NCBI GenBank assembly: GCA_026119935.1
Contig: JALRMH010000050.1
Location: 62,001-126,000 of the forward strand
From: Endothia cerciana
Taxonomy: Eukaryota > Ascomycota > Sordariomycetes > Diaporthales > Cryphonectriaceae
Reading direction: 5' to 3'
Length of the DNA stretch: 64,000 nucleotides
Every line of letters starts with the position of its first letter. Position 1 is the stretch's first letter. The position numbers and the translations under genes were made by a program. The notes beneath the pieces were generated by a model, which did not search any database, had not been told where the DNA came from, and was given only the letters and a program-made list of their open reading frames with translations. Positions 1 to 10,679 of this stretch are shown piece by piece.

Positions 1-998
1 GCCTGCGACACCGGCACCGATGATGAGAACCTTACATGGTGGGATCTTCCCGGCAGCGGTAACCTGACCGGTCAAGAAACGGCCGAAGTTGTTGGAGGCC
101 TCCAGAACAGCCTTGTAGCCAGCAATGTTCGCCATGGACGAAAGAGCGTCGAAGACCTGTGCACGGCTGATACGCGGGATCATGTCCATCGCGAACGCGG
201 TGGCCTTCTTCGCGGCGATCTTCTCAACCAGGGCCTTGTTCTGCGCCGGCTGGAGGAAGCTGATGATGGTCTGGCCCGCGTGCATCTTGTCGACCTCGGC
301 AAGACTTGGCCCGCGGACCTTGAGGACGATATCCGCCTGCTTCCAGACGGAGGAGCCGCCGTCGACAAGGGTAGCACCGGCCCTGTCGTAGGCCTCGTCC
401 GGGAAATCGGCTTGCGTGCCGGCGCCGCGCTCGACAAGGACCTTGGAGAAGCCCTTCTTGAGCAGGAGCTCCACGTTCTGAGGGGTGATGGCCACGCGCC
501 TCTCGTTAGTGAAGGTCTCGCGAGGGACGCCAATGGTCAGGTTGGAGTACGGCGTCGTCTGGGGGGGGGCCTTTGTGGAGTACTTTGCAGCAGAAGCTGG
601 TGGTGGTGGTGCCGGGATGCTGGACAGGACGGATGCGTGGCGGACAGGCTGCAGCGGCTGCTTATTGCGGATAGCAAGGGCGAGAGAGGGCGATTTTCGC
701 GCCTTCTCGCGGCCGCTGGACGTGTGCAATTGGCGCCTGTGCTGCTGGGCGGGACGGGCCCGGCAACTGATGGCAGAAGCAATGTCTGTGGGACGCGATC
801 AGGTTCCGTGCTGCGGGTGCGAGCTGGGGCCCTGGGGAAGGTCTTACCTGGGACACGGATCGAGGCCTGAAGGAGAGGGCCAACGGTCACGGCTGGTGCA
901 GAGGAGGAGACATGAAGCCTGTGGGCCAGTGCCGGCCGGACCAGAGGCCACGACATGATGGCGGACAAGAGACGAGTGACTGCCTGCAGCCTGCGCAA
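1..998 (-). CDS. NAD(P) transhydrogenase, mitochondrial (N-terminal part, cut by window edge)
   Basis: Proton-translocating transhydrogenase of the inner mitochondrial membrane, which moves hydride between NADH and NADP+. Two exons are visible: 998-848 and 785-1, joined across a 62-bp intron (GTAAGA donor, CACAG acceptor). Exon 1 starts at ATG 998 and gives an Arg/Ser/Ala-rich, acid-poor leader typical of a matrix presequence. Exon 2 has no upstream ATG in frame, which supports the splice. After the leader come the alanine dehydrogenase/PntA N-terminal motifs: TIGVPRE near the start of the mature protein, VAITP, a GxGT-containing loop, and KVLIIGAGVAG, the beginning of the NAD-binding fold, right at the window edge. 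About 312 residues are visible of a protein usually near 1,100. The family call is secure; the exact start is a prediction. Confidence 0.9.
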
Positions 999-1184
999 CA
1001 GACGCCTCAGTTGGTCTGGATCATCTGCTGTCGCACGATGGCTGACCTAAAGCATCGCAGTATATAAGGGGTATCGTAGGGACTTGGGGTCAATAGCTGA
1101 CGATACGGTGGCGAGGGAGGCGCCGCGATCCTCGACTGGTCACGCGGGAATCGAGGGCCTGAAGAGCACACACCTGCGCAGGGC

Positions 1185-1226
1185 AAGGAGGAGGAGGAGG
1201 AGGAGGAGGAGGAGGAGGAGGAGGAA
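1185..1226. repeat. (AGG)n trinucleotide microsatellite
   Basis: About fourteen AGG units lie 190-230 bp upstream of the transhydrogenase start. On that gene's sense strand they read CCT, a polypyrimidine tract of the kind common in fungal promoters. Confidence 0.9.
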
Positions 1227-2065
1227 TGATGGGAGGGCTGGGTTGCAACAGACAAGATTAGGATGAATTGGCCTGTGAAGGAGGTGTTGTTTTAGGTGAT
1301 ATGCAGGCCCTGGCCTGCCCTGCCCTGCTCGGCGGGAGGGAAGGAGGAAAGGGCCGATCTACCCTGTCCAACTGGCCTTTACCCCTCCAACACCAGTGAA
1401 GATCTGGCGTCTGCTGCGGCACCAGAAGAACCGATTTCTCCTCACGAGGAGGTCAGGCCATAAGATGTGACGCGAATGGCCAACACACGCAGCGACACAC
1501 GCGAATGCAGTTTGGGGGACCCACCCCCGCATTTTTCCAGGGGTCGGTCCACAGCGGGCCCCAGCGCATTGCCCCCCCTCCCTTCGCGAGGAGTCCTCAA
1601 CCCTCAGGAGGACAACATGCGCAATTTCGAGCCTGTAGAGGATTCGGAGATGGGCTTCAGAAATGTCGACAGTCGACTCTGAGTACATGGGCTCCCATGG
1701 GCAGTAGGGCAGCCACACACGTCCTTTGCTCTGCTTGACACCGTCCCTGGATGAGGAGTGGTCTTAGAATGCGGAGGGTATGGATCCTGTTTCTGACTGC
1801 GGGGGGGGGGGGGGAGCCAGGGAGAGAGAGCCCAGGCGCGTGCCTTCGCGGGAAATCGGATCCAGATCAGGGTTCCGTAACAGTGTCTGAACAAGGTGAT
1901 TAGCTATCCATGGGGAGTGGACCACATCTGTAGAGGTGGGCTGCCCCGTCGAGAATCGTACTATAGTATAGGTTAGGACGTGTCTGGCCACCCTGGGCGC
2001 GCCTCGAGGGGATTTCTACATAATAATATAATATCATTCTATATACTCAGGTAGCCCGACGCTGG
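1227..2065. other. No gene seen
   Basis: Upstream region of the transhydrogenase. Both strands carry only short open frames with low-complexity composition. A 14-base G run sits near 1800-1813. Nothing here could be assigned. Confidence 0.5.
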
Positions 2066-3180
2066 CCGAGAAGCTGTCAAACCTGGCTCAAGGATCTCGT
2101 CCGCTCTTCCAAACCCGCTATCATTCTTTCGTCAGGGAAGATCTTCTTGTACATCTCATACTGCCAGTACTCTGCATCTAGCCCTGTAGACATGAACAAT
2201 CCCCTCTTTACCTCCTCGTCCATCTGGTCGACCGCGATACCACGCTCCGTCTCGACCCAGAAGGCGAGCAGGGCGACTTGGAGACGTTGTCACCCGCGAC
2301 TGAATGCGCCGTATTAGTCACGAACTGCCAGAAGAGTAAAGAACCCCCCCCCCCCCCCGGCAAAGAAAAACTCAGTGGCCGTGACGTCTAGATCATATGA
2401 GTTCTGCTCACCGTCTTGGGAGATCTTCCGGACGGTCCTGCCATTGTCAGCCACAAGAACCACATCCATACCCGACCCCGCCAGCCGCGACACCGGCTGC
2501 GACACAGCCTGCTGCGGAGGTTGTAGATGCGGCCATGGTAGCCACCAACGGCAATTCCGGAGCGCATCCACAGCAGACCATCAAGAACACAAGCCCGACA
2601 TGGGCTGCGCCTCCTCCGTAACCGGTAATCTGCCTCGCCCGGTAGGCATACTCATGATACCGATGGTGCTCGGCGTCCCGATTTTGTATGAAAGGGGGTT
2701 AAGATGTCGAGTACCATGTTGTTGATTGACTGGGCTGGGATCATGGATATGATACGGTCCCAAGTTGAGGTCTCTCCAACGGATCTGGACTGGCGAAGTG
2801 CTGTCTTACATCAACGACGAGGGTCCCATCGTGCGTGGTGTCCCAGTGTGTCCTCATCGAAGGTCGCATGTTTCATTGGCCGTGAAGTCTTGTCTAGCGA
2901 TTTGCACACGCGGGTGCGTTCCCCAAACGCCACGTTGACGTCGGCAGATGGCTTGTGAGAAGAGCTTGCGTGATAGCTTCGCAACCGCGGCCAGGGGCTT
3001 GTAGGCTTCCGTTGAGCCTTGACGTGTAGAGCTTGGGGCCCTGACGCAGGCCTCACGTACATATTCGCAGATCGTCTCCCCGGTCTCCCCGGCGGTCTCC
3101 AGGGCAGTCCCTGGTGACATGATCCCCGGGGGGTGGGCGATTTCAAAACCTGTCATTGCAGCCATCGTTTGGTTATGATT
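2066..3180 (-). pseudogene. Unrecognised coding-like debris
   Basis: Three stretches on the minus strand look like real protein but sit in different frames. One lies near 3175-2875, beginning MAAMTGFEIAHPPG. One lies near 2850-2750, containing THWDTTHDGTLVVDV. One lies near 2280-2075, containing VETERGIAVDQMDEEVKRG and ending in a natural stop. A fourth short piece at about 2465-2370 contains VADNGRTVRKISQDGEQ. No single splice pattern joined all of them, and a 15-base C run at 2344-2358 interrupts the path. I do not recognise the family. It could be a multi-exon gene that I failed to splice, or a decayed one. The strand and the last segment are the most secure parts. Confidence 0.35.
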
Positions 3181-3399
3181 GGGTCTTGCAAGAACAAGGC
3201 TTGAGACAACTTTTCTGGAGGGTGACACGAGGCCGGGGAAGTATATTTCCGAGATTTCAGCACTTTGTGTGAACTCCATCCACAGCCTGGAGCCGGTCGG
3301 CACCAACGGCCACCTGTGCAGCCATACCTCTCCAATCAACCACAAGCCAGGGCCAGGGCACATTGGATCACAAGTATACTCACACGTTACATGGACGCA

Positions 3400-5990
3400 A
3401 CTTATGCATGTTCAGCTCTCGTGCATCGATAGTGGATATGACTGCATAGATAGTGGGAAAATTGATTCCAGCCTGAAGAAGATGTGGTGCTGGGTGGCGG
3501 ATGAGATGGAGGCGTCGCCATGGGCCCAAAGACGATGAATAGCTCTCTCGCCCAGAAAGAGCCACTCTTTGCTTTTTACTATACTGGAGCCTAATCGTGG
3601 AAAACCTGACGATGTTTGATTGAACGATCGACATTCAGCGCGCGGGTCGAGCGACGAATATCCTCGCCGCTTGTGAGGATCAGTCACAACTTTACGGCCT
3701 TGCCGAAGAAGCGCCGTTCTGGCAGCCAATCGACTATCATGGGATTTCGAGGGAGATCTGGTTTCATCTTCAGTCTGCGCATAATCACTTGGCCAGGCAG
3801 ATTCGCTTGCGTGAGGGCATTCAAGAAGGCTCTCACGAGACTCTCATTAGGGAGGCTAGCTCTGGTTAGTTATCCTTCAACTAATATTGCGTGTCTGGCT
3901 CCATATTGATTATGGCTACAGAAATACCTCATTCTGACGGCGCCGCATCAGTCTCCGTGCAGGCGGCTCAAATTAACACGGGATTTCGCAATTGCTGACT
4001 TGGTGGCGGTCAAGGAGCGTCTGAAAGTCCTAGCAAATTCTAGAAGCGGACAAACGCGGAGACTCGCAGCGGGGGTAGTCACGTAAGTCCCGTGGGCTGT
4101 AGAGAAGCCATGAGATATACTGAGCGTGATGACTGAACAGGATGCTCGGGCTCGCATGCACGCCTTAAACTTGAGCATTTCCACCCTACATCTTTTGCAT
4201 CGGCCTTGTCCATATATGTGACGTCTCAGGCTGTTTCAGCGCTGCGGAAAATAGCTTTGGGGAACTGTTTGGCTTTGATTTCTGAGGTACTCGGGAAAGC
4301 TCAAGGGTTTGATCTCACGAGAGCTGACCTTCATAGGCTGTTTTTCGGCTGGTCCGACCTGTTGAGATCTCTTTTCTACCCGTGATGCTAATCTCCTTGA
4401 TTGTACTAGGACCTGAAGGCCTTCGTGCTGTACAAGAACAACTCAATTATTATCCATTTCTTTGCGATGCTCTGGTTAAAGGATTCCTGGTCGTCTCATA
4501 CGGCTCTGTCATTGATGCCTCACTGGTTGGGAGCTTAAGTGTAGGACTTAGTACTTTAGAATTATGCTTTGTTCAGGGCGCCGTTGCAAGGTAGTGTCAA
4601 TGCAGAGAGGCTACTTGCACAGTATGGAGATTGCTTTCATCTTCTCTACCAAATAGAGAGGATAAGTAGCTGGGAAAACATTTAAATCAAGACTCAAAAC
4701 AACCTTCAAGGCCATGAAAGTGGCGGGGAACCATTTCTATCTTAGTCTGCCCTCTCTCAGCGCGGTTTCCAGCTGGCCGACTTGGATGCCTTGTCAGCAT
4801 GGTAGAAGCACTAGCAAAGATCAGAGTCTTGACTTAGTTTTCTTGAAACCTCACGATCAAGCCTGATGTCGTAAATATCTGGAGGGCGGAATTTCCTTCG
4901 CTGCAGCCAAGAATGCTAAGAAAGATGTAAGCAGGAGCTTTGTTCATTGAGAGACATTTATAGCACCTTTCCCCTAGACTACACTACCTAAGCAGATTAT
5001 TGGTAACGTGCTGATATCGCCTTTCTAAGAAGGGAGTTCGTAACTCTCACTTATTTCTATGATTGCAGGAGACGTCACCTGGAAGTGGGAAAGCTCTCGC
5101 TCAAAGAGCACACGAAAGGAATGTCAAGATCTGTACGCAGAGCTACCTTCGATCGCTCGCCAATCTTAAACAGTTGGTTCTTAGTACGCTCGAGAGTTGA
5201 CTCTTAGACCTTTTGAATTAGGGGGATATTATCTTGTTTCCATTGCTGATTCCGTCGCTCTTTTTTAGACAGACTTGAAAAGGAGCTTTCCCCAAACCAT
5301 AAGTTCGCTAATAAAATGCAAGGCACTGCTAGTCTTTAACATTGAGCCAATCTGCTATCTCTTTGTCCTGCAACTTACCTGACTCTGCGCCCAACATGCA
5401 GCTATAGGATCATGTGTACATCCTGCAGCAGCTTAGCAGCCATTGAATATAGTGTGTGACGTGTAATTATTCACTTTGAAGTCTTGCGGCAGGAGGCCTG
5501 CTGTGTTGAGACTTGCAGATGTGCTATTAGGTTAGGCTCTTTTCGGCTAAGAAACACTTGACCCAGCAGGCCGTCCCAACCAATAATATTCCAGATTGCA
5601 GGGCGGGATTATCGTAATGCTGCTGTTGGTTCTGATCTCTGTCCCTACTGGCGGAACTGCGTGAATGACATGCATGCATTCTGTTGCATTATGTCTCTCA
5701 TATCTAGTGGTAGACAGATAGCTGTTGGATTTGTTGCTTGCTGCAGCTTGCAAGGCCTTGTAGTGAAAACTGGGAAGCTTCTGCAGATCTCAGATACACA
5801 CAGATGCTCTAATAGGACCATATTGAGAGCGGCTGGAGCACGTATGGGTAGATAAAGCGGAAAGGAGCTGGCATCTTGACATGCTGAACAGCTTGCAGGT
5901 GAGGCACCGCAGGAGTTGAGTGAGCCCGAGCCCTGGGTCAAACCTGTACACCACCTATTATAACTACGGTCGCTCAGACAGTGGTTAACC
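3400..5990. other. Gene-poor stretch
   Basis: About 2.6 kb, AT-richer than the right half of the window. Open frames are short, overlap on both strands and lack domain motifs. I saw no tRNA, no long direct or inverted repeat and no transposase motif. It may be decayed repeat DNA, but nothing in it can be named. Confidence 0.5.
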
Positions 5991-5993
5991 AAA

Positions 5994-6960
5994 ATGATTG
6001 TACCAACGTCATCCCAGAATCATCACCTAGATGTTATGGAACCCTTAGGTCTCCAAAGCCTTACAAGTCGTCAAGAAGGTAAGCCACACCATGTTTACTT
6101 GAACAACTTTCCCGTTCACCTTCTATACTACTGTATTCTCAGGCTAGACTACCACTAATACCTCGTGGAGTAAGACAGTTATTCATTCTCCTAGTCAGAC
6201 TTCAGTAAAAGCAATTGCAAAGAGGGACTTGTCAGAAGGTGACAACTCTGCTCAGACAGGATTAATTGTCTTCGGCATTGTCCTGATCGTGAGTCTTCTC
6301 ATACTCGTCTGGTTTCTTTGCTCGTACTTGGGTCGAAGATCTAGACGCACGAATACGAGCGGATTCAAGAAACGAGGATGTGGCTTTATATGTTGTGGAA
6401 GAGATCCTCACCTCCGTGAGCGCCAGAGACGGAAGGGGCGAGATGGACAGGATGGGGCACCTGGCCGCCGTGGATCTCCTGGGCTTCCTGGACCTCCTGG
6501 GCTTCCTGGACCTCCTGGACCTCCTGGACCTCCTGGGCTTCCTGGACCTCCTGGACCTCCTGGGGCCCCAGGTAACCAAGGAGCACATGGGAAGGATGGG
6601 CGGGATGGGCGGGATGGGCGGGATGGCAAGGACGGTAAGGATGGTAAAGATGGTAAAGATGGAGCATCAGGCCACGAGGGACCACGAGGGCTAATGGGAC
6701 CACCTGGGCTGCAGGGTCCGAGGGGTTTAGATGGACTAGCCGGACCGCCAGGAATTAAGGGTGAACGGGGAGAAAAGGGACGAGACGGCTACGACTGTGG
6801 CCGAAGGAGTTCCGTACCCTCGCGCAAGTGTGACCGTGGTCAAAGTGCTTCGGGTGACATGACACGGCGGGTCGAAACACCATTAGGATCATTGAGGATC
6901 TCGACACATCACTCAGCAGAAGTGGTTTACTCAGGTGGAAGTCATGCGGCCTCCCCATGA
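5994..6960 (+). CDS. Transmembrane collagen-like protein
   Basis: The proposed model joins exon 5994-6078 (ATG, donor GTAAGC) to exon 6206-6960 (acceptor CTTCAG), phases matching, for 279 residues. Without the intron the second exon has no ATG before the membrane segment. No signal peptide is seen. A single hydrophobic helix (nt about 6259-6321, GLIVFGIVLIVSLLILVWFL) is followed by a basic stretch and a CGFICC cluster. Then come 40 uninterrupted Gly-X-Y triplets (nt 6436-6795), in three blocks: GPP/GLP-rich, then GRD/GKD-rich, then mixed ending in GERGEKGRD. The tail is short and polar. By the positive-inside rule the basic flank would put the collagen part in the cytoplasm, which is odd. Collagen-like proteins are known in fungi and bacteria; a function cannot be assigned. 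The 5' exon is the uncertain part. Confidence 0.7.
6475..6570 (+). repeat. 9-bp tandem repeat inside the collagen-like gene
   Basis: Near-perfect alternation of CCTGGACTT- and CCTGGACCT-like 9-mers encodes the GPP/GLP block. The DNA is far more uniform than the protein requires, so recent expansion by slippage is likely. A second simple block of GAT/GGN units near 6590-6665 encodes GRD/GKD. Confidence 0.8.
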
Positions 6961-7441
6961 ACGGCCTTGTGAGAGAAGCGAAGGAAATTCTTTAATCTAA
7001 TGTGTGAAGAGCAAGCAAGACCACAGAGCAAAGGAACATCTCATAGCAAGTTACTTGGGATCCAGGATCTGCACTTAGAACCCATATAGGCTATTAACCT
7101 GTATAACCTCTTCTCTATAACAGGCTTTATCAGCGTTGAGGTAGATGCCTGTGGAGTTAATACTCTAGCGTGTTGGGCTTATATTTGCGTTAAGAGAATT
7201 TGATGATATATATAATCCTATTAGCTGTAGGACTGATATTGAGCGATTGGTTTTTCACCCCCTCCCCCCTTCTACAGAGAATGTTGGAGTCCACCAGGCG
7301 CGCTGGGCTGGCCTGCATAGTGCAGTGCCATGCACTGCACTGTACCCTCCCACGCTATTCTAGCAGGGTTCCTGCGACTGTAATAGATGCGGTTATACCG
7401 AGCATAGCCCGGCCACACCAATCAAGAAAGGAAGGCGTCGT

Positions 7442-8209
7442 TCAGGACGCCGGACGCTGAAATGACCTGGTACCAGGAGACGAGTTCTGAGAAACCGGTG
7501 ACGGAAAACGGGAAGTATATCTATGTTTTGCTACCGTAATCGGGAGGCCGGTTTGGGCGGCCTCCACATCGTTTTCTGGTTCACGCGGAGCCATGAGTCC
7601 TTGCAGAGTCCAGCCCCGAGTAAATCCTGCGCTTCGACGGAACTGAGCTTTCCATTCTTCATGACCTGCGGCTGTCCGCCATGGTGTGGTGATGTCTTCC
7701 AGGTAAGCAAAGCAAATTTGCGTATTTCGATACCACGCGTACATGGAATTGATCGCTTCGGACAACTCCGCACTACTGAATTTGTCGATACAGCAAATGT
7801 CGATCCAGGCAAAGCTTAAACTGTACTTCAGCGCTTGAATATAGCACTGCTCAACCTCTCGGTAACCCTTCTTTTGTCGCGCGAGCTGCAGGTTAGTCCG
7901 CAGGTCCTGGAAGCTGACTTCATCGGCAGGTAAGCCCCATCTGTGTGAGGATACCGTATGAGGATAGCTGCCACCATGATCTGCCAGCCTGACCTCAAGG
8001 TCCCTCTCGCTGTCTTGGAATTTTAAGCAGCCACATCGAGGGCTAAAGAGAAAAGAAGGGGCCAGTGAACAGTGGACATCACGGACTTTGTGCAAAAGAG
8101 CCGTGTGAACATTGAAGAGGGCAGGCGAACCAGAGACGTCAGACCGAGCTGTGTCTGAGTGAGGGGAGTGAGGGGCATCCTCTGTGGCTGGCGGCAAACA
8201 TGTAAACAA
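7442..8209 (-). pseudogene. HET-domain (heterokaryon incompatibility) gene fragment
   Basis: The middle of the frame is a clear HET domain. It has a SSHRWG motif followed by EVSFQDL, then KKGYREVEQC, AWIDICCIDKFSSAELSEAI, a YAWYRNTQICFAYLED motif and finally GFTRGWTLQGLMAPRE, which matches the end of the domain. Family members start with a short leader running into the PYAILSHTWG motif. Here the sequence before SSHRWG is unrelated, and the frame after the RGWTLQ motif turns into unrelated sequence within about 15 residues. No ATG gives a normal start. It is best read as a domain remnant. HET proteins trigger cell death when unlike fungal strains fuse; this copy is unlikely to do so. Confidence 0.75.
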
Positions 8210-8279
8210 TTAATTACAGCTCTGGTTAGATTCGTCAAACCTTGATGTATTGCAGAGCTTGACGCGATTGGAACCAAGA

Positions 8280-9270
8280 GCCACCATGTAACAAGGGCTC
8301 GTATGGAGAGGGCTTGGGGTCTGAATTCACTGATAATTGCTAAGGGACTCTAAGGGCTTGATGAGATCCCTTCCTCTTGAAGCCTCTGGTCTTCCGAGGG
8401 GTCTTGTTATATACACGAAGCTCTTGCTGCCTCAGGCAGCCACGGCTTTGACCAACTCTCCGCACCATGCACGTTGGGAATACCTTCACTGTTGACCAGG
8501 GTCTGTATTGGTTATCAAGCCTCTGTTGGCCTGCAGGCCACGTGGCGCTGTAGTATTCAGCGCTTAGCCCTTCGGAAGCCTTCCGCGTGACACACCATAT
8601 TCTCTGAACACTGTAATAAAACTATTATACCTGACATTTATAATAGCACTTGTGAAGTTATATAGTATATATATAATATTAACAAAGTATCATTCTACTT
8701 TAAAATGAATAAAAGTAATGAAAATGGTTTTGCTACTAATATAGCTTTGAAAACAGGCCTGTCAGTTGGGCCTTTTCCGGCCCTGGTTTGTAAGGTGGGG
8801 AAACAGCAAATAGTAAACTCGAGACTCGAAACTGGAACTGGAACCAGATTAATCAGGTGAGAAAGAAAAAGGCGATCTAAAATCTGACATAATCTTATTT
8901 GTGAAGGATTTCATCGTTGCATTATACGAGCTCGTAATCATTCACACCATGTTAAGTTGACCCAATCAAGCTTGTGGTCCTAGGTCCTGTCTGGTACTTC
9001 GGCCCGGGTACGAAGCCTCTTCATGCACATATCGAAAGACTCCCCGTGTGATACCGCAAGACGGCGAAGTAATATCGTATGAGTGAACTTGCTCTACTGT
9101 ATTGATACATGGGAGGTAGTCACCACGAGACACTTAGACACATTTCTGGGAATATTGAAGAAATGAAGTCTGTTTTCTATTAAAGGTCCACCGCTTCTTC
9201 GCAATAACCACTGTTCAAGTCCAAACTCAACTTTTCCACTCTATACTTTGTTGCAGATATAGACAAACTC
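8280..9270. other. AT-rich intergenic stretch
   Basis: About 1 kb with no credible open frame. The part around 8610-8740 is strongly AT-rich (TATATATAATATT and similar). The last 200 bp act as upstream sequence of the secreted protein gene at 9280 and include short pyrimidine-rich tracts. Confidence 0.5.
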
Positions 9271-9279
9271 CCAATCGTA

Positions 9280-9858
9280 ATGATAGTCTTCTTCACTCTG
9301 CTCACACTCCTCCTACCACTGGCCTCCGCCCTGCCAGACGTAACTCCCATGCAAGTCGGAGCCGGAACTTGCGTCTATTTTCCAAATTACGCAGCGGCGC
9401 CCAACTCGGACGACACAGGGGGCTTCTTCTTCCATCCAGACCAAGCCGACAACAGCACCGTCGACGGCCTCTACACTAGCGTCGAAGTATTCAACAAGAC
9501 CATCATCGACATCACCACCAACAGCCTTGAGGCAAAGGAGGTGTTCGCCTGCACCGACGCCTCCGTGCACGAGATTCACACTTCTACGCCCGCGCTCTAT
9601 ATTGACACCAGCACCGGGGCGCTGGCGTACCTGGACTCGGGCTTGGTGCCGGAGACTTATCAACATCAGGTTGACGGCGTCACGCAGAGTGGCATCTTCT
9701 TGGGGAGTGGGAATGTTACGGCCTGGGCGTATACGTTTGTGCCGAGCACCGGTGGAGCGGGCATCGTTGATACGTTTACGATGAGGTTGTTAGAGTCGCA
9801 GGACGGTGCTTTGAATGCTGGCGAGTTCTATGGATTTTTGACGATTGTGGGTGCTTAA
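9280..9858 (+). CDS. Small secreted protein, unknown family
   Basis: A single-exon gene of 192 residues that looks intact. ATG 9280 is followed by a textbook signal peptide (MIVFFTLLTLLLPLASA, likely cut before LPDVT). The mature part has only two cysteines, about residues 31 and 91, and three N-glycosylation sequons (NST, NKT, NVT). It is acidic and rich in Thr, Gly and aromatic residues, as in a beta-sandwich wall or extracellular protein. No catalytic motif is visible. It is the only clearly intact gene between the collagen-like gene and the P450, so it seems to be under selection in an otherwise decayed region. A secreted effector or wall protein is possible; I cannot choose. Confidence 0.8.
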   Translation: MIVFFTLLTLLLPLASALPDVTPMQVGAGTCVYFPNYAAAPNSDDTGGFFFHPDQADNSTVDGLYTSVEVFNKTIIDITTNSLEAKEVFACTDASVHEIHTSTPALYIDTSTGALAYLDSGLVPETYQHQVDGVTQSGIFLGSGNVTAWAYTFVPSTGGAGIVDTFTMRLLESQDGALNAGEFYGFLTIVGA

Positions 9859-9869
9859 GAGATGATGAT

Positions 9870-10670
9870 CATGTTGACCGACACCAAAGGAATTGGCCCA
9901 ACAAGGAAACTTTCGAAAATTATTCAGGACGGACAGTATCCATAATTATTTAATAAATAAAAAAAGAAAAACTGGCCTGACACTCGCTTTTCTACCTATC
10001 CATCTGTGAGAGCCTCGGAGTCTAGGGCGCTCTGCAGATGCCCATCCTGGTCATCTGTTGCTCCGCGCCCTTTCTAAGCCCCTTCCTGCCCAAGGAGGGT
10101 TTCTGGAGCCGGGTCGCTTCCGGCCTCAGCAGAAGCACCCTCCGCCTCTGCCGCAGCTCGAACTGCATTGGCAACGCCACGGGCAGTAGCAGCGACAAGT
10201 GGGCTATCTCTTCCAAGTCCGGCAGCAGTGAGCGCAGCTAACCCTGGATTCATCTCCCGGGCGAAGGCAGCAACGCCAGGAGCCGAGCCTGGGCGGCGGG
10301 TGCCGCGCCTCTGGTCTCTGGTACTCACGGGTCCGAGGACTAAGAACACCCTCTGGGGGCTATTCAGGTCAAGCGGACCTTCGACATGGAGTGATTCATA
10401 TCCTGTCGTGCTTGATGAGAAAGGACTTGTCATGCACTACGAAATAGCTGTATGTCTACAGGACTCGTACCGTGAAAGCCGCGGCGGAGTTGTAGTGCTT
10501 GTCGGTGCACCAAGCCGAGAGCTCGAGGAAGGTTATCATGCGAGGGACTCAGGTACACGGGGGAAGGATTCGGGTGTTGGCGTGATCCAGGTCGATCCAG
10601 GGTTGTTGATTTTGGACAAGTTGTTCTTTTTACAGCTGTAGCTACTAGTACTGAATACCAAGTGCTATTC
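9870..10670. other. Gap between secreted protein and amine oxidase relic
   Basis: A minus-strand frame at 10074-10433 is Ala/Gly/Pro-rich and lacks amine oxidase features, although the relic's C-terminus would be expected here. No other gene evidence. Confidence 0.4.
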
Positions 10671-10679
10671 ACAAAAGAT

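Noticed and set aside
6262..6703. Antisense frames opposite the collagen repeat
   Set aside because: They arise only because the 9-bp DNA repeat is open in all frames.
10074..10433. Ala-rich minus-strand frame next to the amine oxidase relic
   Set aside because: It does not match the C-terminus of amine oxidases and shows low-complexity content.
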